The notes beneath the pieces were generated by a model. It was given only the letters and a program-made list of their open reading frames with translations. It did not search any database and had not been told where the DNA came from. A program made the position numbers and the translations under genes. Positions 9,901 through 19,700 of a DNA stretch of 64,000 nt are shown here, piece by piece; within the stretch, counting starts at the first letter, position 1; the number at the start of each line of letters is the position of its first letter. This DNA is from Notolepis coatsorum. Taxonomy: Eukaryota; Chordata; Actinopteri; Aulopiformes; Paralepididae. The DNA lies in contig OZ020592.1 in the NCBI GenBank assembly GCA_963971535.1, positions 56,734,836 through 56,798,835 of the forward strand, in the 5' to 3' direction.

Positions 9901-12857
9901 CCAATCATTACAAAACTCAAAGGACATAACACTGCTGAACCATGTGTGTGAACTTATTTTGCAATCCTAATGATCCATATTTGCTTGAACCCTGGGCTAT
10001 ATTTTCTTTCTTTTATTTTCTATTCAGATGCTGGACGATGGTGTGTTTTTGAAACGCCATTCAAAGTTGGAGTTGGATGAGAAGAGGAGAAAAAGGTACG
10101 AGCCAGCGATGCCTCTTTTTCTCCTCTTTTGCTAAATATGTATTTTAGATGTATATTGGCAGCATATATGAGTTGATGATGGTTATATCAGTTCTGATGA
10201 GCAGGAAGAAAATATACGTATACTAACCTTCGTACTGTCCTTCATGCACTTTGCTACTTAATTGTCTTTACTACTATGCATTCAAGACTGTAGCACCCAA
10301 GTTCAACACTGTTTGATGAACATTGTTACTTAGCTGCCAGAGTTGTACCCTTCCTGCTGACCTGTTGTACAGAACTTGTAAGTCGCTTTGGATAAAAGCG
10401 TCGGCTAAATGACAAAGTAAATAAACTGGGCAGACTAAACAGCCCATGATTATTTCAGGTTTCTGTGCATCCCTAATAAATTAATTCCACGGCGTTTCCT
10501 GATGACTTGTCATACAGAACTTGTAAGTCGCTTTGGATAAAAGCGTCAGCTAAATGACTAAATGTTTCATAATTGTCAAATGTTAACGCTCCTTGTGACG
10601 TACATTCATTGCTTTTATTATTCCCTCTTCCTCGTGCGCACCCTCTTCTTCACCATCTCTCATCATATTGGTTTGTCTGTTTTGTCAGATGGGACATCCA
10701 GCGAATCAGAGAGCAGCGTATGTTCCAGCGCTTGCAACAGCGCATGAACAAGAGGAAGGGGATCCAGGAGAGTGAGCCGGAGGTCTCCTCCTTTTATCCC
10801 GACACTGAAGACGGTAGAGACGCTTTGTTTGATGTGTTTAAAAAGGATACTCTGCTCATTTTAAGAAGATAAATGGAGAGGGAACTTAGCTGACTTGAAG
10901 AACTTAAAGGAACTTTAAGTCTAGAAATACCGTAGTCTTCCCCCGGAATTACTTTATGAAGTGGCAGCGATCGCCTCAGGACTGCCTGAACCGGAACTAC
11001 TTCCCAGGTGATCGTGGTCACCTCACAAAGTAATTCTGGGGAAAACTACGATGCTCTTGTTCATTGCAGTGATTAATTATACTGACTAAAACAAAGAGTA
11101 CAGCTCTGACTTGTTTTAACATGATGAATTATACTGACCAAAACTAACAGTACAGCTCTGACTTGTTTTAACATGATGAATTATACTGACTAAAACTAAC
11201 AGTACAGCTCTGACTTGTTTTAACATGATGAATTATACTGACCAAAACATACAGCGAGTACGGCTCTGACTTGTTTTGTGGGAAAACAATGGAGTTCTAT
11301 GACTTCTGGATATGAGCTATGATTTGGTGTTTGCTAGACGGACCACACTTGTGTTGTTGGTTGGCCTTTTCGTAGGCTATATTGACGATAAGAAAATAAA
11401 TTCAATTACACCAGCTGTATCCTTTTGAAGGATATGCTCAGAATTCTGGACCCTTATACCTATTTCCTACTTACCAATAATGTTGTAATCGGTAGAGTTC
11501 TTTATCGGCACAATCCATGCTGTTCTTCATACTGAATACCCTTCGTCTAGTTAGCCACAAACTAATGTAAAGTCAATGGGGCCACGTTCAAGTGCAACGC
11601 TGTTAACCTACTCTGCTGAGAAAGGACTACCGACGGACATAATGAAAACAAGAACTATCCCTTTAAGAACTAAAATGATGGTGGAAGTGCTTTTTGGGTG
11701 GTCTGAAATGACTCCATATTCCCTAATGAGTTTAAGATGGGGTTCTTAAAATGGGTGGAGTATGATCCCTTTGATGTCGGGACTCCCTAAAAATCTGGGT
11801 ATCATGTATAAACCCTACCCACTACCTTAACCCTAACCTTAACCTCATTGGACCTTGAGCCCTAACCGTAACCCTAATTTTAACCTCATTGGACCTCCCA
11901 ACCATAACCACCCATTGGACGTGATGCATGAGCTATAGTTTTTAGTGAGTCCTTTTTTAATGTCAGTGGTTTTCATGTATTGTTTATTTTAATGAACTAC
12001 ACGTCTGACTTTAAAACCTCCCTTTTTCTTTTCTTTCTACCAGTTGAGTCTATAGTCATCACCCCCTTTCTGCCTGTGGTAGCGTTCGGTCGGCCGCTAC
12101 CAAAACTCAATCAACAGTAAGTTTGTATTGAAAACGTGTTCTATTTCCAACCGCATTCACTGCATGGTAGGGCTAGGCAAGATATCAATGTTTTATCATT
12201 TATCGTCTATGTCTGTTATTGTATTGTCGTTTTTTTTTATACACTATGGATCGTGATTAAAGAGAAAAGGCTAATATGAAAGGAACACACTGGGAAATAC
12301 ACTTATTTGCCATCTTCCTCGGAGTCGGACAAGAAGATTGATATCAGTTTAATCTGTGTCCAGTAGCTCCAGAGAGAGGTCCAGGTGCATGCTAGCCTAG
12401 CTTTGTCAAGAGTGAAGAAATTACAACTTCTGGACAACTCCAAGCAAAGTCCGATTTCCCCTCAAAGCGACTTGTGAAATATCAATTCAGAATGTTAGTT
12501 GAAAATTAACAGTTTCTGTTGGACGCTTTTCCACTTATATCAGAATAATCTTGATGCGCCAAGTACATATACAAGGACATTTGGAGATTCGATTAAATTA
12601 GAGAGGCCTAGTACTTGAAATATTAAATGAAAACTGTCATTTGATTTGTAACTTGATGGCAATAGCCAAACTGAATAGGAAGAGTAAACAAGGAGGGTGG
12701 ACTGCCTCTTTTATTTAGAAAAACCTTTTGAATATATACAATGACTGACTGGTTTTATTTCCCTAGGAACTTTGACTTGCCCTGGCTGGACGACCGAAGT
12801 CGCTGCCGCATCGAGGTCCCCAAAAAACACACCCCCCACCGGACCTGTCGGAAGTGA
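3921..12857 (+). CDS. msl1: MSL complex subunit 1 (male-specific lethal 1 homolog), 8 coding exons, 508 aa
   Basis: Coding exons: 3921-4535, 5263-5462, 5736-6016, 6763-6836, 10028-10095, 10689-10813, 12044-12116, 12767-12857 (stop TGA). All junctions are GT/AG and phases sum to 509 codons. MSL1 is the scaffold of the nuclear MSL complex that acetylates H4K16: its coiled coil binds MSL2 and its PEHE region binds KAT8/MOF and MSL3 (family knowledge). Visible here: N-terminus MTLRS, as remembered for vertebrate MSL1; a low-complexity N-terminal region; a coiled coil at about residues 170-222 (LLQLDLIEQQQQQLQSK, then LLARIERMERRLQ) split by intron 1; the conserved TTEMYLCRWHQPPPSPL; and a PEHE region from about 366 to the end with VPSWRE, KLELDEKRRKRWDIQRIREQ, VAFGRPLPKL and terminal HRTCRK. 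The start at 3921 is chosen over an in-frame GTG at 3912. Shorter than the human protein (about 614 aa), mostly in the disordered region. Confidence 0.95.
4619..4944. repeat. Foldback MITE in msl1 intron 1 (related copy at 31583-31812)
   Basis: Outer arms begin AAAGGAACATGCCAATAG and end with an imperfect complement (ggttggtgtgtttctctt). Inner arms around 4720-4870 pair GCAAGCTAGCTTAGCACAAAT with its complement. A second, shorter copy of the same family lies in fbrs intron 3. Confidence 0.65.
6128..6397. repeat. Foldback MITE in msl1 intron 3, TA-flanked, with nested hairpin
   Basis: The left arm starts TAGAGCCTACTCTTTGATAT and the right arm ends in the matching complement at 6397; arms are about 50 bp. 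TA at both ends would fit a Tc1/mariner-type target duplication. Inside, at about 6188-6310, is a second palindrome (tctcaaaccctgcactcttt to its complement) of the same family as the hairpins at 13117-13176 and 15476-15574. No ORF. Confidence 0.7.
6961..7007. repeat. (ACTC)n microsatellite in msl1 intron 4
   Basis: About 11-12 uninterrupted CACT units. The rest of 7008-7887 in this intron is non-coding with no feature I can name. Confidence 0.9.
7892..9028. mobile_element. TTAA-flanked non-autonomous DNA transposon (piggyBac-like), msl1 intron 4
   Basis: The element begins CCTGTTCCCCCCCACGGGG and ends CACCTGGGGTGGAACAGG, giving inverted termini of about 18 bp. It is flanked by TTAA at 7888-7891 and 9029-9032. 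TTAA duplication with CC-starting termini is the signature of piggyBac transposition; Kolobok elements also use TTAA. About 1.1 kb, no transposase frame. Its right half (about 8645-8995) recurs in diverged form at about 50075-50385. Confidence 0.65.
9040..10010. other. Intronic DNA without recognised gene
   Basis: This part of msl1 intron 4 contains a block starting near 9278 (ggggttcaagccgtaggctg and onward) that reads like a dispersed fish repeat, but I cannot assign it. No exon-like frame with splice sites is seen. Confidence 0.4.
10364..10562 (+). repeat. Two copies of a common teleost repeat tail
   Basis: The block CTTGTAAGTCGCTTTGGATA followed by AAAGCGTC(G/A)GCTAAATGAC occurs at about 10374-10422 and again at 10511-10560. 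This sequence is very widespread in fish genomes as the 3' part of dispersed retroelements (from memory). It lies in msl1 intron 5. Confidence 0.6.
11075..11282. repeat. 52-bp tandem repeat, four copies, msl1 intron 6
   Basis: Units start AATTATACTGAC at 11075, 11127, 11179 and 11231, an exact 52-bp period. The last unit is divergent. There are no spacers between units, so this is a minisatellite and not a CRISPR array. Confidence 0.9.
11425..11665. repeat. Diverged copy of the 'tatttctTACTTACC' foldback family
   Basis: It shares the ordered blocks cctatttcctacttacc, gcacaatccatgctgttctt, tagccacaaac and actatccctttaagaa with elements at 16955-17332 and 32893-33120. Lies in msl1 intron 6. 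A degenerate TAACCC-rich duplication follows at about 11805-11905. Confidence 0.55.
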
Positions 12858-15332
12858 AACGTGTTCGGCTATATCAAAAAAGAGAAATCCCACCTCCCTC
12901 CATACTCAGATTTGAAATGCTTCCTTGTTGTCCTCTGGGGGAGGGGGGGGAGAAAGACTGTCAGCGGTTGCTGGTATAGCATCCCTTACTCTCACTCCAT
13001 GAAAGAGTATAAGACTGTCTCAAATCTGCCCAGGTGATGTCTGGCAGAACTGTCGGGAGAACGATAGGGGCTGGGAAGATGGCTGCAAAATCAGTTAGCC
13101 ATGGGAATTTACCCATCTCGAGCCCCGCCCTCTTTTCTTGATCCTTGAAGATCAAGAAAAGAGGGCAGGGTTTGAGAAATGTCATTTTTGCCCCCCCCGT
13201 TTATACCTCCTAGAACGTAAAGTAAAGCTGTATTGCCACAAGATTACAGTCCCCTCATCAACAGCCAGTGAAGATGTAACACGTCTCTAGTTGTATTAGT
13301 ACTCGGTAATGTAACAAAACGGTAATATGCATGTCCTGTGACAACAAATGTTTCAAAAAATACATTTTGAATTAGTAAGCAGTCATGTCATCCCAAAATT
13401 GCTGTACCATTACAATAATGTGAATAGTAGTCCATTTTGCTTTTGATCATTACGACATTGTTGCATAGATGTCATTGTCAACTGGCAGAATAAATTGGGG
13501 GACTCTAATCTGAAGGATATTTATCGTTTAAAAAAATGTTTTGTAGGCATTTTGACTGAAAAACAAGAGCTTGAAATGTACAGTATGCACAATATTGCTA
13601 CGACTAACCCTCAGCACTGGATACTTAATTGGCCTCCTCATGCTCTCTGCCTAGGTGGGGGGGGGGGGGGGGAGTCTCAAATTGACTCTTGGGATGTCTG
13701 TGTATTGACTATTATTCATTGTGCTTACACAGTTTCATCAATGTGCGCTATAGTGTGGATAGTGTGTCTGATGATCCTCACTGCATGGAATAATACAAAT
13801 ATATATACATTTAATTTTGAATAAATACTAGCTAAGGAAATACTAGGTACACAAAATTACCTATTTTGCTTAACAAAAAAGAAAAAAGGAATTGTTAGTT
13901 TGATCTGTCCGTGCATTGGTTTTGTGAAAACAAAGGTGGGATTTGATTCATCATAGCAAACAAGCTGTGTGGTTGAAGCTGTGCCATGTAGTTTTGGGAA
14001 CAAATAATCACTTCTACAGGAATTAGATACACATGCTTGAAATGTGTTTCTAATCTTGACAGAAATCCAACGAAGAACCTTTTAAAGACAGTGAACCAAC
14101 ATTGTGCTGGTTCAAGACGCTTCTTTGCATCTTCAAGGTGGCGGGAGGGTAACTAGGAACACCACAGTCAATCAGATAATTTCTAGTTTCAAGTAGTGTT
14201 CTAGCAGCCCCCCCCCCCCCCCCGTGTGACACTTATTCAACAACGCCAACACCCCCCTACCTCCCAACTACACGGTGCAGCTTTAATTTGCCATGTTATC
14301 CTATGTTCCTCTCCTGTTCCTTGAATCTGTTTTCATGGCTCTGGTTTACGTTAGTTGCATGGTCTCTTTTGAGCCGACGCATCTGTTCCAAAAGAAGATG
14401 GCAGCATGGCAGATTTCTAAAACGGGGAGCGTCATCTCGGCTCATTCTAATTCAGAGAAGATAATAATTATGTTTGAATTTGTCAAAGCATGTTTTCTTT
14501 TGGCCGTTTGTATTCCGTAAGCACTGCTTTGTTCAAAACTTGAACAGCCTTATCTCTTTTAAGGTGATCTGAAAAACAAAGTAAGGTTTTTCTTTTTTGG
14601 TCCTTGAATTTTGTGTTTCTTTACAATATACTTAAACCGCAGTAAATATTAGGGCTTTCTTGCCGTAGTCCTAGCTGTATCAACCCGTGAACTCTTACAA
14701 ACTTGACAATTCTCTTTCCTTCTCTGGTTCGCTTGTTCACTGTTCTTTGCTGAACAGTTTTACTTCTGGCTTAATGGCTTTTCGCCTCTGCAACATAAAG
14801 GAACACTCCACCGATTACAGTTTTTTGTTTTATAAAAGCAAATGTATTATACCCATAATCTTACACATGTACCAAAACTAGAAACTTGTATTGTGCTAAT
14901 TCATTTGGTTTGAGAGATATTGAGTTAAGAGTTGGAATGTGTGATGTGCATATTCCAGGATGTGTTAAAATATATAGCTCAGAGAAATTATGAAAAAAAG
15001 AAATACCAGGGCCTGTCCCGTAACTGTCAATCATGCACCACATTGTCACATAATGTGACATCACACACAACTGTTTTGTTGTATCTTGAGATTATAGGGA
15101 TAATAAATGCTTTCTTTTGGGGGGGGGGGGGGGGGGGGGGGAGTGTTCCTTTAACAGTCATGCGTATTATGTAGGCTGGTCTTCTGTACATAGCTTTCAG
15201 AAACAAATGTACATAAAGAACACATGGCTGTTATTTTTTTATTATTTAATGTTCCATTGTTGAGTACATTCAATATTGTTCTATGATAATGATTGTACTG
15301 TATGCTGGCAAATATTTTTTTTTTGGAATAAA
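12858..15332 (+). other. msl1: msl1 3' UTR and downstream flank with candidate poly(A) signals
   Basis: Downstream of the stop there are AATAAA signals at 13489-13494, 13820-13825 and 15327-15332; which one is used cannot be told from sequence. The stretch holds a perfect hairpin at 13117-13176, long G or C homopolymers (about 13653, 14208 and 15117) and AT-rich DNA. No open frame with family resemblance. Confidence 0.45.
13117..13176. repeat. Short hairpin, same family as 15476-15574 and the core of 6128-6397
   Basis: The arms ctcgagccccgccctctttt and its complement pair over about 28 bp around a tiny loop (ttgaag). In the 3' UTR it would form a very stable RNA stem. Confidence 0.7.
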
Positions 15333-15475
15333 ATGATTAACATCTGTAATATGTTGACTTTGTTGTGATTGATATGAAGATCAGCAAACAAAATGTTGTG
15401 ACTATGCACAGGGTTGGTAACTGCAGCCCAATGTAAATGTGGAAACATACAGCGATGCATATGGTTTAATTGACC

Positions 15476-15574
15476 TATCAAGCCCTGCCTTCTTTTCTTG
15501 ATCCTCCAATCACACCTGTTGCGAGGGAAGCAACAGTTGTGATTAGAGAATCAAGAAAAGAGGGTGGGGTTTGA
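15476..15574. repeat. Foldback repeat between the msl1 and chmp2a 3' ends
   Basis: Arms tcaagccctgccttcttttc and complement (gaaaagagggtggggtttga) with an inner stem around CAACAG/TTGCT. Third member of this hairpin family in the window. Confidence 0.65.
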
Positions 15575-15849
15575 ACTGATTTATCAGTCATTATGTACAT
15601 AATAATCTCATGACGTGTCATGACTCGTGCTCATTGGCCATGGTTGTCATTTCATGATATTGACAATCACCTGTTTGCCTACCAAGATGTCTGCTATGCT
15701 GATGTAATGAAATACTATGGATAGCTTTTTTGAAGGAGTAGCGATCTGAGGATGTCGGATCATTATGACTTAACTCAGCACAAGTATTTATTAGGGGGGG
15801 GAAATACCATTTTTCTAGTCAGACAAACGACTGTCAAATGTGAAAAATG

Positions 15850-16782
15850 TTTATTGGATAAAAGAAAAGCAAAATAGGACACAATTTCTCAAAAATATAA
15901 ATACCACCCTTTTCAAAAACACCACGATAAAGGACTTTTCCATACCAGGCACCGTGTGGAGAGTTGCCCCTTTGTACATTTGCCAGTGGTGACCATGAAC
16001 CAGTTGGGGCGCAGCTCTGTTACCTATTCATCTCTTACTCATCCTTCATATTTTTGTAAAATCCACTGTCCTATTAGTTGTTTCACACAGAAAACAGAGT
16101 GTTGAGACAATCTGATAGTTGTTCTGGACACCACCCTCACCCTACACCTCGAATATGATGCATAACTAGATGGCAAACTCCCACAAATAATCAAAGTAAA
16201 TCAAAGGCTAACAAGCGGGGTACACCATTGTTACCATGATCTTAACACGTTCGGTCTGGATGATGGGATATCTAGGTGTACCGCCGCTGTCAAGTACAAC
16301 ATGTCCTGTGATATTTCTATACATCAAACATAGAGAATGTTCACTTATATAGTATATATACCTACTTTCGCCACACCTTTGGGTTCACTTAAAACATGTT
16401 TTTGTAATTAGTGTTAATATAGCGGCAATAACATGCCACAGTTAGTACTTAACATTCACTGAGCAATAACATTCCGCCTTCAAATAGAAATGTTTCATTT
16501 TGGCAACGTCTTGATCGAGACGAGCACTGAGATTAGGCTAATGCATCATGATGACTCATGTCGGTTTCTTGATAAAAGATATACTGCACACAAAGAAAAA
16601 TACCTCAAAACAAAAAGCCACATACCTTTAGATCACAGACCTAACACTGATGGTTCAGTGCCCCCCCCCCCCTCAAACATTCCTTCCCAAAGAAATCTAG
16701 ACGCAGATATCGGGAGTACAATTGCATCTGTATTAGCAACACCTCAGCCAAAGAGCGCCTCGTCTGCCCAGCTGCCGTGCTT
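15850..16782 (-). other. chmp2a: Probable chmp2a 3' UTR
   Basis: Minus-strand sequence downstream of the chmp2a stop. A minus-strand AATAAA is present at 15855-15850, giving a 3' UTR of roughly 0.9 kb and tail-to-tail convergence with msl1. No coding content seen. Confidence 0.45.
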
Positions 16783-19700
16783 TCAATCTCTCCGGAGATT
16801 ATTCAGCCGCTCCTCCAGGTCAGCGTCTGCGTCTGCCATAGCGGCCTGGGGCTCCGCCTTCTTCCCAGCAGCCACAGATAGGCTTCCTCCAGTGGACGGC
16901 AGGCCTGCGTGAACGAGACGAAAATGTAATGATAAGAACACATGCAGCACTCGTTTAAAAATGGCTGTTTCTGATATTTGGAATCCTAGCCCTATTTCTT
17001 ACTTACCGACAGTGTCGTTGATTGGTGCACAATCCATGCTGTTCCTCGTACTAGCTGCCGATAGTTATCCACAAACCAATACAAAACCGATGGGGTTGAG
17101 CTGCTGTCTGTACAAGCTGACTGAGGCTCACTGATATTTACTCCACAGTGCACACAAAGTACAGCCTTGTCAGCTTGTACAGACAGGAGCTCGACCCCAT
17201 TGACTTTGCATTGGTTTGGCCAACTATCCGGAGCTAGTATGAGGAACAGCATGGATTGTGCACCAATCAACACCATCACTGGTAAACAAGAAATAGGGCT
17301 AGGGGTCCTAAAAATCACAACTATCCCTTTAATAACAATACAATAATGTTGTAAAGCGGACAATGGTTAACAGAATATACAGAAAGGTCCTTGGAATTGA
17401 ACTTACCTGACAGTTCATCTGACAGATTGAGACCCAGCTCGTCCAGCACTTGGGACACAATGGCATCACTGTACATGACATAAAGGAAAGAGAAAAGGAC
17501 AGAATTTAGGGCTTTATCATGATCAATACAAGCTCACTTTATCAAAATCTGTTTTACAAAAGCTTGGTTCTTGCATGTGGAAACAAGAGGAACATTCTCG
17601 GAACATCAGGCAATGTGTCATGTCTGTGATCTGCCACTAGAGGCAGAATGGGTAACTGAGTGAGTGAGTGAGTGAGTGATGGATGCTATGCATCTAAAGA
17701 TTGCCCAAACGAGACCAAAAGAAATGTGCCCATCTTGACCACTCACCTCTCGTCTTCGTCGTCCTCATCGCCCATGGCGTCATCAATTGCGTCATTCATC
17801 ATCTCCTCCTTCATGTCCATTATCTCACTCTGTTTCTCAAACTCCATCATGATCTTCTGAATCTGAGGTAGTTTCAGCTGTGTAGATTAAACAATAAAAA
17901 TAACATGCACATCCATGAAAACAAGCTTACTGGTCCAATCAGCTGATAGAAACTACAATAAGAAACAATAACATGCACATCCATCAATACAGGCTTACTG
18001 GTCCAATAAGCTGACAGAAACTTGAAATAATGCTTGAAATGCGTATTATTCTTTTACAGCTGTAATTGTCTGACATCAGCTACTGGGTGGTATCAATTGC
18101 GTTTGACAGCTCACCAGAAATGTCAGACATGCACAGACTACATACATAGATTCCCCAAACTAATGAAGCCACACATAGTGCTTATTCTATTGTATGTGCA
18201 CATTTCTTAACAATACCTGATTCAGGATCAGAATCAGTCTTACTACACATCCCACACAAACAACAAACAAAACAACTGGGGCACCCAAATGGCGAACCAT
18301 GTAACACGCTGCATCGCAAAGCGGCCGACCCGGGTTCGATTCCCGGACCCGGCGTCCCTCGCCGAATGTCTCCCCCCCCCTGCTCTGTCTCCCGCTCTTA
18401 ACACTTTGAATGCCACCCACGAGTTTTCTCGTGTTATTACCCCCCGGGTTGAATGCCCACTCACGAGAATATTCGTTTTATTCGTATTTTTTTTATTAGC
18501 GATCTGAAATCATATTGCATCAAGCGAGCCTACCATTGGAGATCCAGTCACCCCAGGCGCTCAGATGTGAAAAAAGCTCCCCCTATCGTCTCCCAGATGG
18601 TAAATCACCCTTTTGGATTGGACTCAATGAAAGTGAATGGGAGAAAGGATTTCTGACTCCACATTTTACTTCTCACTCATGTAACCGGGGTCTACCAGAG
18701 TTCACTCTGGAGCCTCCGAGCCGCGGGGAATATGTGTTTTACTGTATACACGATGGATCAATCAAATGAGCGATTTTTTCAAATGGCGATCGAGGAATTG
18801 GAATAAACCATTTGGATACCATCTGATCTCAGGTAAGGAATCTATGTTATCAGTATTAGGATAATCAGACCCGTTTTCACGGATATATAAGCTTTTATGC
18901 GATTATGGTGATAGGCTGTTTGACTCTGCTCGCGGTCAGGAAATAGGAGAATCGATTTTCAACTGGCGGCACGAGCGTGCATGCGTACACATAATACTAT
19001 AGATCATCTAGCGTTTATTTGAAAACGATTCATAAATAGGCCGAAAAATGACAACGTTCTAGAATATTCCAGTAAAAGGCGATTATCATAGAATGTGTTT
19101 TTTCCGCGAAAACGAGTGATTTTCAAAATGCTATCAAACGGAAATGAAGCGATAAAAAAACAATCTGCCATGACAATGTTGACCGGAAAATGAGTCTTTG
19201 ATAAGCGACGGGCAGATTAGACACATAGCCATAATTTAAAACATAGATTAGGCGATATTAACGTTAACATTGGAGTGGATGTGGGCATTCAAGGGGGTAA
19301 AAAGGAAAACACGGACTGGCTCTCAAAGTGTTAATTAAAAAAAAAAATAAAGTGCAATAACTGCAACTGTGTATGTAGTGTAGTGTGTACGTGCATGCAT
19401 TCATAAAACACACACAAGGGCATGGCTATGTGTGTGTGTCCTTGCCCCATTGATTGATTGATTGAACATTTTATTAACAGATTGCAGAATGGGTACAATA
19501 CAGTACAGCTCAATACACACAATTGTTAACACTTTCAGAGCCGGCCGTGTTTTCCTTTTTACCCCCTTGAATGCCCATCAACCACTTCAATGTTAACGTT
19601 AATATCGCCTAATCTATGTTTTAAATTATGGCTATGTGTCTAATCTGCCCGTCGCTTATCAATGACAAATTTTCCAGTCAACATTGTCGAAGCGGATTGT

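Noticed and set aside
11075..11282. Regular repeats considered as a CRISPR array (also 46500-46790)
   Set aside because: Units are contiguous without unique spacers, and the sequence is vertebrate intronic DNA; they are minisatellites.
11805..11905. TAACCC-rich stretch considered as an interstitial telomere
   Set aside because: Units are irregular (accctaacc, taaccgtaacc) and part of a short imperfect duplication; no run of perfect TTAGGG.
16490..16912. 140-codon plus-strand frame over chmp2a exon 5
   Set aside because: It is antisense to the chmp2a last exon; its Ser/Arg-rich tail is the complement of the coding sequence.
18289..18360. Possible true tRNA gene (B box GGTTCGATTCC)
   Set aside because: The acceptor stem does not pair and the spacing between A and B boxes is poor; it fits a tRNA-derived SINE relic better.
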